Shown piece after piece: positions 52,825 to 61,983 of a stretch of DNA of 64,000 nucleotides. Source of the DNA: an uncultured Bacteroidia bacterium. GTDB taxonomy: Bacteria > Bacteroidota > Bacteroidia > Bacteroidales > ML635J-15. How positions within the stretch are numbered: position 1 is the stretch's first letter; every line of letters begins with the position of its first letter. Made by a program: the position numbers and the translations under genes. The DNA lies in assembly GCA_902791865.1 (NCBI GenBank), contig CADAXK010000004.1, forward strand, positions 124,001 through 188,000. The letters run 5' to 3'. The notes under the pieces are model-generated. The model saw only the letters and a list, made by a program, of their open reading frames with translations. It did no database searches and had not been told where the DNA came from.

Positions 52825-54270
52825 ATGGAGAACATAATCGGCAGAAAAGCTGAAATAGAAGAACTTAATACCTTATATTATAGTAAAAAAGCAGAGTTTG
52901 TGGCTGTTTACGGCAGACGCAGAGTAGGTAAAACATACCTTATAAATGAATTGTTCCGCAACAAAATGGCGTTTTACCACACAGGAATGTCACCCATTGA
53001 TTCGGATGGCAGCAATTTGTTGCAAGACCAACTGAAAAGTTTCCACAATTCGTTGTTGCGTTACGGTATGGAAGACGAAAAGCAACCGGAAACTTGGTTA
53101 GACGCATTCTTTTTGCTAGAGAAATTGCTTGAAGACAAAGACGATGGCAGTCGGCAAGTGGTCTTCATTGACGAACTTCCGTGGATGGACACACCCCGTT
53201 CTGGATTTCTGTCAGCATTCGAACACTTCTGGAACGGCTGGGGTTCGGGACGCAAGAACCTAATGCTTATTGTTTGCGGTTCAGCAGCTTCGTGGATTGA
53301 AAACAACCTGATCAACAACCACGGTGGGCTTTACGACAGGCTCACATACGAAATAAAGATTTCTCCTTTCAACCTAGTAGAATGTGAAGAGTTCTTCAAG
53401 GCGGCGAACATCAAGCTGTCGCGCTACGACATTGTACAAGCCTATATGGCAGTCGGCGGCATACCTTATTATTTAGGGTTCTTCCGCAAAGGATTGAGCC
53501 TCGGGCAAAACATTGACCAGCTTTTTTTTGCAAAAACAGCCAAGTTGAAAAAAGAATTTGAACGCCTATTTGCCTCATTGTTCCCCAAACCGACAAACTA
53601 CAGAAAAATTATCAGCCTATTAGCGACAAGACACAAAGGTTTTACTCGTGATGAAATTACAAAAGCTACTGGCATCCAAAAAGGTGGCGGTCTATCCAAA
53701 ATGCTTGCAGCCCTAGAAGCCAGCGACTTCATATCTCGCTATGTGCCGTTCGGAGTCTCTAAACGCGAAGAGCACTACAAACTTACCGACAATTTCTGCC
53801 TTTTCCACGAAAAGTTTCTTGCCGGAAACGAAATCACTGACACCGACTTTTGGGAAAAGAACCAAAACTCGCAGAAGCTTTCTGCATGGAAAGGCATTGC
53901 CTTCGAAGAAGTGTGCCTAGCCCATATACAGCAGATTAAGAACGCTTTAGGAATCGGTGCCATAACTTCGCGGGAATCGGCTTGGAGCATAAAAGGCGAC
54001 AAGGAAAACGACGGCACACAAATAGACCTGCTAATTGACCGCGATGACAATATTGTAAATCTTTGCGAAATGAAGTTCCTGAAGGATAAATTTACAATCA
54101 ACAAATCCTACGATGAAAAACTGCGTAGCAGAACGCAAATGCTAATAGACCGACTGCCCAAACGCGCCACAGTCCACCTTACCCTAATAACCTCATACGG
54201 ACTGAAATACAACGAATATTCGGGAGAAATACAAAAACTTCTGACATTGGACTCCCTGTTTACAGAATAA
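52825..54270 (+). CDS. Archaeal-type AAA ATPase with DUF234 domain
   Basis: A 481-aa protein. Walker A GRRRVGKT at residues 30-37, Walker B VVFIDELPW, then a winged-helix linker (KGFTRDEITKATGIQKGGGLSKML) and a C-terminal DUF234 nuclease-like domain (WKGIAFEEVCLAH, IDLLIDRDDNIVNLCEMKF with a D...E-x-K pattern). Same broad class as the DUF4143 ATPase at 33242 but a different C-terminus. The gene is bracketed by ~100-bp repeats on both sides, and its promoter plus first codons are repeated in decayed form at 54481-54720. It may belong to a self-propagating or recombination-prone cassette. Biological role unknown. Confidence 0.9.
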   Translation: MENIIGRKAEIEELNTLYYSKKAEFVAVYGRRRVGKTYLINELFRNKMAFYHTGMSPIDSDGSNLLQDQLKSFHNSLLRYGMEDEKQPETWLDAFFLLEKLLEDKDDGSRQVVFIDELPWMDTPRSGFLSAFEHFWNGWGSGRKNLMLIVCGSAASWIENNLINNHGGLYDRLTYEIKISPFNLVECEEFFKAANIKLSRYDIVQAYMAVGGIPYYLGFFRKGLSLGQNIDQLFFAKTAKLKKEFERLFASLFPKPTNYRKIISLLATRHKGFTRDEITKATGIQKGGGLSKMLAALEASDFISRYVPFGVSKREEHYKLTDNFCLFHEKFLAGNEITDTDFWEKNQNSQKLSAWKGIAFEEVCLAHIQQIKNALGIGAITSRESAWSIKGDKENDGTQIDLLIDRDDNIVNLCEMKFLKDKFTINKSYDEKLRSRTQMLIDRLPKRATVHLTLITSYGLKYNEYSGEIQKLLTLDSLFTE

Positions 54271-54276
54271 CGCACT

Positions 54277-54376
54277 ATTTATCCCCAAACGCATATTTTA
54301 CACATTTCAGGGACAAATAAGCAAATGCTATTTATCCCCGAATAAAATTTTTAACGCTTCGGGGAAAAATAAGACA
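54277..54376. repeat. Repeat copy B, downstream of the DUF234 ATPase
   Basis: Starts 7 nt after the ATPase stop and matches copy A (52665-52766) along its whole length with scattered substitutions. Same orientation as copy A, so the ATPase gene lies between direct repeats. Confidence 0.75.
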
Positions 54377-54384
54377 TTCTGCCT

Positions 54385-54465
54385 GCGCATTACTATTGAT
54401 GATTATACAAGCCTTTCGGATTGCTGCCTCTTGCTGCGAGCTAAAGGTTACAAACCCGAAAGGAC
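54385..54465. repeat. Dispersed hairpin repeat, copy 1
   Basis: Begins GCGCATTACT and contains CCTTTCGGATTGCTGCCTC...CTAAAGGTTACAAACCCGAAAGGAC, with inverted ends CCTTTCGG / CCGAAAGG. Close copies are at 56798-56876 and a shorter one at 60102-60153. Confidence 0.7.
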
Positions 54466-54480
54466 AAAATTGGTAAAGAT

Positions 54481-54720
54481 TCAAGTGCAGATTCCACATG
54501 CAACAAATTATCCCCTAACATACATTTTATCCATTTCGGGAACAAATAAACAAACACTAACTATCCTCGTAGTACACTTTTACACAGCTTGTATAATAAG
54601 ACATATTTATTACTTCGCGAAAATACGAAACCTGTAACTTTGCAAATGAATAACCCAAGAAATGCTATGGAGAACATGATTGGCAGAAAAGCTGAGTCTG
54701 TGAATGTTTACGACATGAGA
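54481..54720 (+). pseudogene. Decayed second copy of the DUF234 ATPase 5' region
   Basis: This stretch aligns with 52646-52920: a degraded repeat (54505-54580), the promoter box TAACTTTG (54635-54642), the start MENMIGRKAE (ATG 54667; first copy MENIIGRKAE), then a deletion of about 14 codons followed by SVNVYDMR against FVAVYGRR of the intact gene. No intact ATPase follows. The remnant is read in frame into the next secreted protein. Confidence 0.7.
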
Positions 54721-54756
54721 GATTCTAAAAGCACTTTGAAGAACCTTATGCAAGGT

Positions 54757-56685
54757 ATGTATCTCATATCATTTATCTTAAATATAACAGAGATATTCAC
54801 AAAACGGACAAGATATACAGGCAACATAAAAAAAGCAGTCTTATCTCTTTCGATAGCCATTCTTTCTGTAAGTTGTTTTGGGCAAACACAAATCAGTACC
54901 GAAGCAGAACTGAGAACATTTGCAAGTGCTGTGAATAGTGGAACCACTTATGAAGGTCAAACTGTAACATTGGAAAATGATATTGCATTGACTACAGAAT
55001 GGACACCTATTGGAAAGAGCGGCAAGCCATTCAAGGGCACTTTTGAAGGAAATGGGCATAAAATATCAAACCTTCATATAACACGTGATATTGACTATAC
55101 TGGCTTATTTGGATATATCAATGGCGGAACTATACAGAATGTAATAGTTTATGGAGAAATATCCGTTAATAATAAAAGATATATTGCCGGAATATGTGGA
55201 AAAATAGAAAATAACTCCAAAATTGAAAATTGTCATTTTATAGGTGAAATTGAAGTAAAAAGTGGTAGTGGCGATAAATTTGTTGGTGGTGTTGTTGGAG
55301 GAATTATTAATGGTGGAAGAGTAAATAAATGCTCATCAAACGGGTTGATTTATGGTAATACTAATAATAATGGCGTAAAATGTGTAGGTGGTGTTGTTGG
55401 TAGATGCGGTGATGAAAATAATGATACGACCAACCTGTCATATCCCCAAAGTTATATAACAAACTGCATAAACCTTTCTGATGTATATGGTTTTTCATCA
55501 GTTGGTGGTATAATAGCGTACGCAAGTTATAGAACAACTGTTGAAAATTGTTTGAATTGTGGCAACATAAATGGGTTTACTCCGTCCAATGGTAATAAAT
55601 ATTTTGGTGGAATTATTGGCGGATACTATGCTGGAATGCAGGTTTATAATTGTTTAAGTGCAGGTACTGTTAACAATGACAAACCATCGGCAGCAATAGG
55701 ACTTGTTAGAGAAACTCTATTTCCAGATAGGTGTCCAAAAGTAAACATATATTACGACTATCAAAGAATGTGGAAAAATCATTCTAGACATGGTTCAGCA
55801 AAAAACACCGACGAAATCATAGATGGAGCTTTATTGCCAAATCTTGAAGGTTGGGTATGTGATGGCGGCTATCCTTATCCAAAGGACTTTACATACGACA
55901 GTGTAATAATGGTTGCCAAGTCTTATGCTTTGTTCTCAAATGATGAAGAGTATGATGCAATAGAGACAGATTTCACTGTATCAAACTTCACTGGAACATC
56001 TTGGACATCAAGGCAAGGCAAAGTTTCAGTAAGAACACCTAATATTGTTCCCATTGATACTGGCAGCGACACTTTAGTAGTGAATTATGGCAGCTATTTT
56101 AAGAACATATTATTGAACATTGAATCTTATGACCCTCTTCCTATTCGACTATACTACTTCAAAGGAACCCCTAGTCCACATGGAAACCTATTGAAATGGG
56201 CGACCGCTTGGGAACAGAACAACTGTGAATTTGAAGTATTCAGATCAAAAGACTTGATAAATTCTCAATGGGTATCTGTCGCCGAAACGCCTATATATGT
56301 GGGTTCCGACACCTATACAGGAAGGTCATACCAGCTCCTTGACAGGAATCCATACGACACCACTTACTATATGCTTGTGCAGACTGACTGTGACGGGACA
56401 TTTGAAAAGTTTACTTCGGAATTTATAGTATGCATACATGATAAGTCCACAGATACATTCGAAAAACCTTATATTATCTTTGGTGACAGGCTTCAAATAG
56501 TGGGTGGCAGTGAAATCTGCAGAGTCTCCATTCTGAATGTTCTTGGACAAATAGTTGAAGAGTTTTCTCTGAATCCTTACCAGCAGCGAGAAATTTTATT
56601 TCATTTGCAAGGAACATATCTGATAACATCCGTTTATGAACATAACGGAAAGACAATAAGAGATACTGAAAAAATAGTAAAATAA
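54757..56685 (+). CDS. T9SS-exported GLUG-repeat surface protein
   Basis: The mature part shows ISTEAELRTFASAVNSG, then GLUG-type repeats (about five: HITRDIDYTGLFGYINGGTI, YIAGICGKIENNSKIENC, FVGGVVGGIINGGRVNKC and others) typical of adhesins, and a C-terminal T9SS type A-like sorting domain (CRVSILNVLGQIVEEF, GTYLITSVYEHNGKT). The start is doubtful. The natural signal peptide KKAVLSLSIAILSVSCFGQ has ATA (54826) where ATG is expected. In-frame upstream starts are ATG 54757, ATG 54748, ATG 54667 (inside the ATPase remnant), ATG 54646 and TTG 54589. I give 54757 as the closest ATG upstream of the signal sequence. Expression may come from the relic ATPase promoter at 54635. Confidence 0.72.
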   Translation: MYLISFILNITEIFTKRTRYTGNIKKAVLSLSIAILSVSCFGQTQISTEAELRTFASAVNSGTTYEGQTVTLENDIALTTEWTPIGKSGKPFKGTFEGNGHKISNLHITRDIDYTGLFGYINGGTIQNVIVYGEISVNNKRYIAGICGKIENNSKIENCHFIGEIEVKSGSGDKFVGGVVGGIINGGRVNKCSSNGLIYGNTNNNGVKCVGGVVGRCGDENNDTTNLSYPQSYITNCINLSDVYGFSSVGGIIAYASYRTTVENCLNCGNINGFTPSNGNKYFGGIIGGYYAGMQVYNCLSAGTVNNDKPSAAIGLVRETLFPDRCPKVNIYYDYQRMWKNHSRHGSAKNTDEIIDGALLPNLEGWVCDGGYPYPKDFTYDSVIMVAKSYALFSNDEEYDAIETDFTVSNFTGTSWTSRQGKVSVRTPNIVPIDTGSDTLVVNYGSYFKNILLNIESYDPLPIRLYYFKGTPSPHGNLLKWATAWEQNNCEFEVFRSKDLINSQWVSVAETPIYVGSDTYTGRSYQLLDRNPYDTTYYMLVQTDCDGTFEKFTSEFIVCIHDKSTDTFEKPYIIFGDRLQIVGGSEICRVSILNVLGQIVEEFSLNPYQQREILFHLQGTYLITSVYEHNGKTIRDTEKIVK

Positions 56686-56728
56686 TTCAAAAAGAAACAG
56701 TACTAAATGCTGTCAATGTTGTCTCAAT

Positions 56729-56755
56729 GTTGTCTGGATTTGAAATCCAGACAAC
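56729..56755. terminator. Hairpin after the GLUG-repeat gene
   Basis: A perfect 13-bp stem GTTGTCTGGATTT / AAATCCAGACAAC around one G. No clean T tract follows, so it may be a repeat hairpin as much as a terminator. It is followed by a second small inverted repeat, AGGATTTTTAATCC. Confidence 0.45.
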
Positions 56756-56797
56756 ATGAATATAAGGATTTTTAATCCGTTTAATAAGTTATACCTA

Positions 56798-56876
56798 CGC
56801 ATTACAAATGCTGATACTCATGCCTTTCGGATTGCTGCCTCTGGCAGCGAGCTAAAGGTTATAAAACCGAAAGGAC
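56798..56876. repeat. Dispersed hairpin repeat, copy 2
   Basis: Contains GCATTACAAATGCTGATACTCA, then CCTTTCGGATTGCTGCCTC...CTAAAGG...CCGAAAGG. Highly similar to 54385-54465; the first part is also in 60102-60153. Confidence 0.7.
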
Positions 56877-56889
56877 TAACAAAATACTA

Positions 56890-59800
56890 TTATTTAGATG
56901 GATTACATACAGGACGAACAGAGAAGCCAGACTCTCGACTAAAGGCACTAATCTCAGGGATATTTGACGATGTAAGATCCGTACAGAAACGAAGATAAAA
57001 TGCGCAATATGTAACATTCTCACAAAGAGAACTCGACCAATAAAGAGCATTTCTTTTAAGATTGAAAAGAAGATTATTATCGCGGTAGCCACCAGGCGGC
57101 AAGAAGATACTTTTACCATTGGGGCCAATAAAAAGCATTCCTTTTACACCATTCTGTATTGACACAATATATGTGCAATTACTCAAGAGTTCATTAAAAT
57201 CATCGTTAGTTGGCATACGCCAGCCACTACCCCAATTATCTGTAGCAACATCATCTAATACCTGCAAGGTTATTAAAGTGTCAACAAAGCCATTATCTCC
57301 ATAGTTAGAATTGTTACAATATTTTGTAAGTCTATTTTGAGACCCATTGCAATATATATAATTACTCCAACTATATGTTCCTTTAGTTGTCAGTTCTCCC
57401 CATGCGTAATAATCCCCATAATCTATAGGACTATCAGCACCGACATTACAAGTTGCCCATTTTGTACCACTCGGCAAGCCAAGGTCAACATAGTCGTGTC
57501 CATTCAAATCTCCCGTAGGCAATGTTATCCATTGTGCATACAATGTAATATTTGAACGGATACTTATCTCTTGCTGGTCAGAATATGATGTACCATATCC
57601 ATTAGCGAATGTACTCCAACCATAAAACACATAGCCTTCGCGAATGAAACCATTAGCATGCAAGGCCTGCAATGTTCCAACACTAAATATTTGCGAATCC
57701 ATTGTTCCATTCCCTCCATTAGCGTTGAACGAAACTACTACAGTGTCAGGCATAGATATTTGACCTCCACTATTTGAACACACAGGACGAATAGGTGCTC
57801 CACAATTGCGATATATACTGGAACTTGAGCTACCATACGATGTAAAAAAGGCTGTTCTTGCAGAGTGAGGATACTCCGCATACAACGTACTTGACCATAA
57901 ATTACAATTATAAGTGGCATTTATGAGTCCATTTTCACTTATGTGACCTGCTGCAGGAATAAAGATACTGTTACCATTTGGACCTATAGCAAGATATCCT
58001 TTTACTCCATTTAGTGTCATAAATGTATACTGGCAACCATTCGCAAGTTCTGCCAGTTCGTCATCTGTTGGCATACGCCAGTTATTGCCCCAAATGACAG
58101 TTGCGACATCATCAGACGGTTCCAAAGTAGTCAGGGTGTCTGTATAGCCGTTGTCACCACAATTTGAATCGCTACAATATTTTGTAAGTGTAGTGCGACT
58201 TCCATTGCACCAACTATAGTTACTCCAGTCAAAAGTTTCTTTCGTGCTAGTTTCTCCCCACGCATAATAATCTCCATATTCTTCTGGAACATTTGCTCCG
58301 ACATTGCAAGTCGCCCATAATGTACCACTAGGCAAGCCCAAGTCAACGTAAGCATAACCATCTACATAACCATTAGGTTCATTATAGGTTGATCGTGTCG
58401 TAAATGACATAAGTTCTCCATACGACGTATAATCATCATTAACAGCATAAGCCCTATAGTAATAAGTAGTTCCCAATTGCAAACCTATGAGTTCATGCGT
58501 ATAGACACCTATTCCTGTACCACAATATATATCATGCGAAAGATTACAGTAATCCGTTCCATATAAAAAGCCTCGTCTATTTATTATTGAGTCGTCTGGA
58601 GCAATAACAGACCCAGAAAGGGTTGCATTTGTAACATAAACACCTGTTGCCTCATTTGTATGCGCCATAGAACCCATAGTAGTAAAAGACATAACCTCAC
58701 CGAATACCGTATCGGTAGCCCAAACCATATATGCCCTATAAAAGTACATTGTGTTTTCCATAAGTTCCGTGATTGAAGCTGTATAATTTCCAATACCACA
58801 ACCACACTGCGCTTCCATCAAAAGATTGTCTTCGCATATACCATATACAAAACCTCGTACTACAATTGAATCGTTATCTTCGAAAAATTCATCATCCGAA
58901 ATTATATTGCCTACAATGGTTGCACCTCGGTTGGTTATACTATCAGCCTCACATGTAAAAATTCTCATACAATTGGCAGTAACAATTGCCGACCAACCAT
59001 TTCTAACAGAAGAATAATCCGAATGCCAAACGACAACCATCGTATCACTACTTGCAGTTACTGTTGCTGGAATCGTAGTTCCATAGTAAACTCCCAAAAG
59101 ATTGGTTCCGTCATATACGGTTAACTTGTCGAAAGGAGATTCAGTTTCAAACTCAGAGAAAATCAATGTTATCATACGACCATCAGAAGTAAAAACTGCC
59201 GTCATATCTTCGTCGTTGCTATAACATCCGTCTGCTCCTCCAGAATCATAGAAATTATATATTACACCACAATCGATGTTTACAGAAAGCCCGTCCTCCA
59301 TATTGAAATCTGTCAACAAACGAGAAAACACCAACACAACATCCAAATTCTCCACTAATGACTGCGTAACTACTTCACTTTCAAGCACGACACCATCAAT
59401 AGTAGCATATCCCACAAATTCCATATCGTCACCCACCTGAAATTCGTTTTCTATGGTAAGTTTTGTACCCAATCCTACATATCCGCCATACTTTATTCCA
59501 TCAGCACCACAACTTCCAACATTTATCATACGCACAGAATATGCCTCAACTCCTGCAACAGCCTTCAACACATAAGTCTGCGGCTTAGATGCTGTAATTT
59601 CGAACTTATGCGAACCAGCACTCAGCGCGACATTCAATTCGGCGCACTGCTTTCCGCTTGCATCGTATAATAGCAATCTTACATTCTCATCTTGTGGAAT
59701 GGAAAGATACACTGAAGTATAGCAATCAAATGGATTGGGTACATTCTGCCCAAAACCAGCAGCCTGCATTTCATTATCGGAAACATTTACTAGTGAATTT

Positions 59801-59988
59801 ACAACAATTACCGTATCGGGATAAACCAAAGTTTCTGTCCAATTGCGAGTAACATCTGTTATTCTCACACTATCAAGTCGCTGATACTGAGAATCATTGA
59901 ACCGTCCAGTAAATTTAATTGTAAATTCCTGCGAAAAAACTCCTGTTCCAAACAGAATCAACGATAAAAGCAATAATAATTTCCTCAT
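56890..59988 (-). CDS. Multidomain surface protein: CTD-like, CUB, Fn3-like, two FISUMP, InlB repeat
   Basis: A 1032-aa protein with signal peptide MRKLLLLLSLILFGTGVFSQ. In order: a segment at about 90-160 that resembles a T9SS sorting domain (NVPNPFDCYTSVYLSI, LLLYDASGKQC) but is N-terminal; a CUB domain (about 225-345); two Fn3-like repeats (about 345-530, each ending YYFRAYxV...SFTT style); a FISUMP domain (YVDLGLPSGTLWATCNVGA, WRMPTDDELAEL); an InlB-type repeat (VSFNANGGNGTMD, EGYVFYGWST); and a second FISUMP domain to the C-terminus (IRPVCS / VRPVCNPSK). It lacks a C-terminal T9SS domain, so its export route is unclear. Likely an adhesin or carbohydrate-associated surface protein. The frame opens at 60036; 59988 fits the signal peptide and the promoter box upstream. 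Confidence 0.85.
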   Translation of the reverse strand: MRKLLLLLSLILFGTGVFSQEFTIKFTGRFNDSQYQRLDSVRITDVTRNWTETLVYPDTVIVVNSLVNVSDNEMQAAGFGQNVPNPFDCYTSVYLSIPQDENVRLLLYDASGKQCAELNVALSAGSHKFEITASKPQTYVLKAVAGVEAYSVRMINVGSCGADGIKYGGYVGLGTKLTIENEFQVGDDMEFVGYATIDGVVLESEVVTQSLVENLDVVLVFSRLLTDFNMEDGLSVNIDCGVIYNFYDSGGADGCYSNDEDMTAVFTSDGRMITLIFSEFETESPFDKLTVYDGTNLLGVYYGTTIPATVTASSDTMVVVWHSDYSSVRNGWSAIVTANCMRIFTCEADSITNRGATIVGNIISDDEFFEDNDSIVVRGFVYGICEDNLLMEAQCGCGIGNYTASITELMENTMYFYRAYMVWATDTVFGEVMSFTTMGSMAHTNEATGVYVTNATLSGSVIAPDDSIINRRGFLYGTDYCNLSHDIYCGTGIGVYTHELIGLQLGTTYYYRAYAVNDDYTSYGELMSFTTRSTYNEPNGYVDGYAYVDLGLPSGTLWATCNVGANVPEEYGDYYAWGETSTKETFDWSNYSWCNGSRTTLTKYCSDSNCGDNGYTDTLTTLEPSDDVATVIWGNNWRMPTDDELAELANGCQYTFMTLNGVKGYLAIGPNGNSIFIPAAGHISENGLINATYNCNLWSSTLYAEYPHSARTAFFTSYGSSSSSIYRNCGAPIRPVCSNSGGQISMPDTVVVSFNANGGNGTMDSQIFSVGTLQALHANGFIREGYVFYGWSTFANGYGTSYSDQQEISIRSNITLYAQWITLPTGDLNGHDYVDLGLPSGTKWATCNVGADSPIDYGDYYAWGELTTKGTYSWSNYIYCNGSQNRLTKYCNNSNYGDNGFVDTLITLQVLDDVATDNWGSGWRMPTNDDFNELLSNCTYIVSIQNGVKGMLFIGPNGKSIFLPPGGYRDNNLLFNLKRNALYWSSSLCENVTYCAFYLRFCTDLTSSNIPEISAFSRESGFSVRPVCNPSK

Positions 59989-60013
59989 AAGCACACCTAT
60001 TTTTTTGTACCAA

Positions 60014-60021
60014 CAAAGATA
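60014..60021 (-). promoter_or_regulatory. -7 promoter box of the FISUMP/CUB protein
   Basis: TATCTTTG on the minus strand, 25 nt upstream of the ATG at 59988. Confidence 0.5.
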
Positions 60022-60101
60022 ACGACAAAAATCCATAATTGCGCCTTAAAATTAACAAAAAAATTAATGCCACATATATTTATTTGTGTTTCACACATAT
60101 A

Positions 60102-60153
60102 GCGCATTACAAATGCTGATACTCAAACCTTTCAGATTGCAAATCCGAAAAAC
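60102..60153. repeat. Dispersed hairpin repeat, short copy 3
   Basis: GCGCATTACAAATGCTGATA followed by CTTTCAGATTGCAAATCCGAAA; it lacks the central TGCTGCCTC block of copies 1 and 2 and ends in an ATTGCAAAT hairpin-like core. Confidence 0.6.
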
Positions 60154-60161
60154 TTACGATT

Positions 60162-61976
60162 TTAGTCCACCTTGTTCTCATCGTACCCCAACCTACCTAC
60201 GAGCATCAAATTTTCGTAGGAATAGTTGACGCCAAGCTGACGTGGAATGTAGAGCGCATTGACAATCGTTTCGGCTGCTACATCCAAATTCACAAGATTT
60301 TCCTGACGCGACTTCACCATAAACTTGAATACCGACTTTTCGGGCAACTGCGAAACTAAGCCATCGTCCATAAAGCCCAAGTGCAGGTAAACAGTCCTTA
60401 TGCCATACTTCGAAAATTCACCGCTTGCCGATGCCAGATAGCCGTGGAACGCTCGTTTAGACGATGCCCACGCATTGTAGTTTTCGTCAAAATTCAAGTC
60501 CTCTGCCCCATTTCCTACAGCAATAATACCTCGTGAAATTTTCTCCACAATACCATTTATAATCTCAATTGGCGCGTACAAGTTCACATCCATGCAATTT
60601 TCGGCAGTACTTTCGGCAAGGTTGACAAGATAGTCGAATTTGACATCCAACGCATTAACCTCGTCAATGAAACCTTGAACAGATGCCTTGTCACCCAAAT
60701 CGCATTTCATAATTTGAGCATTAGGTATATTATTCAAACTTTCCGCATTTGAATTGCCTTGCAACCAAAGATTTGCACCACGCGAAGCCAGTTCCTTACT
60801 TACTGCGGTTCCCAATTTGCCAGACGCTCCTAGCACAAGCACATTCTTACCTGTAAGTTCGCCATTATGAAGCAAATAATTGGATTTTTCGGCATTAATC
60901 ATACGGTGCAAATATGCAAATCCTCCATAATTTCCGCCCACGCCGGCAGTTGCACTCAAGATTTTTGCTCCATCGTGGAGTTTTCCTTCCTCGGCGAGCA
61001 TCGCAAGTCCGAGCGGAACGGTTGAGCCAGAGACATTTCCGTAAAGGTTCTGAGCCTTTAGGAAAACCTTGTCCATAGGGAAGTTAAGTTCGGTAGCAGC
61101 CTGCTTTACAATGACATTGCCAGTCTGATGCGGAACAAAAATATCGACATCACCAATTCCCCATCCTGCTTCCGACAGACATTCGCGCGAAGCCTTTGGA
61201 ATGTTCACGCAAGCCCTGTCCTTGATAACAGAGTCGTCCATGTAGAGATTCCAGTCGTCATCAACGCCCACATAATCAAGCATTTTCAAATCCTGATAAT
61301 TGCAAATGGACAGAATTCCGAATTTCTCGTCTGCTTGCACCCGTTCGACAATCACGGCAGCAGCAGCGTCGCCAAAAGTTACAAAGGGAACAAATTTCGT
61401 GCGCTTGTTCAGGAACGACGACATAGTCTCGGTGTGAGCCACAACTGCATAGCGAGCCTCCTTGTGCAAACGGAAATATTCTATGCACTTCTGCAAGTTC
61501 TGGTTGAAACCAGCGCAGCCCGACATAAGCGAAAATGCTGGCGTATAGTTCTTTGCATCGACAAAGAAAGACTTTACCGAACCTGCTATTCCGGGTGCCT
61601 GCTGATGCGGCGAAACCGTACTTACAAACCACGCGTCAATATCGCCAGCCTGCACTTTTGCATCCAGCATAGCGTTTTTCACAGCCTTTACAGCCAGTTC
61701 CAACGATGATTCGACCTGCATACGGTTCACGCGCGGTGGAAACGGACGCACATAATGACGCTCGTAAAAGCCCATAATGTTACCTGCAAAATAATCGAAA
61801 GGCGTATCATCGGGGTGAGTTTCGCGATATTTCTCGAATTTTGCGCTTCCGCTAATCTTATCCTCAGCAAATCCCTCAAAGTAGCCTTTCTTCAGGGCAT
61901 CGTAAATGTCGTTGTTGGTAATTGTGAACTTGCCAGCAGAATATCCGAATCCGGAAAATATGTAGTTTTCAAACAT
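60162..61976 (-). CDS. Ketosynthase III-SDR fusion protein, SDR active site lost
   Basis: A 604-aa fusion. Residues 1-365 are a KAS III/FabH-type thiolase-fold domain with a complete triad: C154 (MSGCAGFN), H283 (VPHQTGN) and N314 (YGNVSGSTVP). Residues 375-604 are an SDR Rossmann domain with VLGASGKLG. The catalytic residues of the SDR are changed: W503 replaces Tyr of YxxxK (WASSK; Lys is K507) and N489 replaces Ser. So condensation is likely to work while ketoreduction is not. It starts 7 nt after the paralogue at 61984 ends; the two may form a heteromer in which one partner reduces the product of both. Product unknown. Confidence 0.82.
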   Translation of the reverse strand: MFENYIFSGFGYSAGKFTITNNDIYDALKKGYFEGFAEDKISGSAKFEKYRETHPDDTPFDYFAGNIMGFYERHYVRPFPPRVNRMQVESSLELAVKAVKNAMLDAKVQAGDIDAWFVSTVSPHQQAPGIAGSVKSFFVDAKNYTPAFSLMSGCAGFNQNLQKCIEYFRLHKEARYAVVAHTETMSSFLNKRTKFVPFVTFGDAAAAVIVERVQADEKFGILSICNYQDLKMLDYVGVDDDWNLYMDDSVIKDRACVNIPKASRECLSEAGWGIGDVDIFVPHQTGNVIVKQAATELNFPMDKVFLKAQNLYGNVSGSTVPLGLAMLAEEGKLHDGAKILSATAGVGGNYGGFAYLHRMINAEKSNYLLHNGELTGKNVLVLGASGKLGTAVSKELASRGANLWLQGNSNAESLNNIPNAQIMKCDLGDKASVQGFIDEVNALDVKFDYLVNLAESTAENCMDVNLYAPIEIINGIVEKISRGIIAVGNGAEDLNFDENYNAWASSKRAFHGYLASASGEFSKYGIRTVYLHLGFMDDGLVSQLPEKSVFKFMVKSRQENLVNLDVAAETIVNALYIPRQLGVNYSYENLMLVGRLGYDENKVD

Positions 61977-61983
61977 CTTTCAA

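Noticed and set aside
56756..56998. 80-codon plus-strand frame starting MNIRIFNPF
   Set aside because: It is made mostly of the dispersed hairpin repeat and runs antisense into the FISUMP gene.
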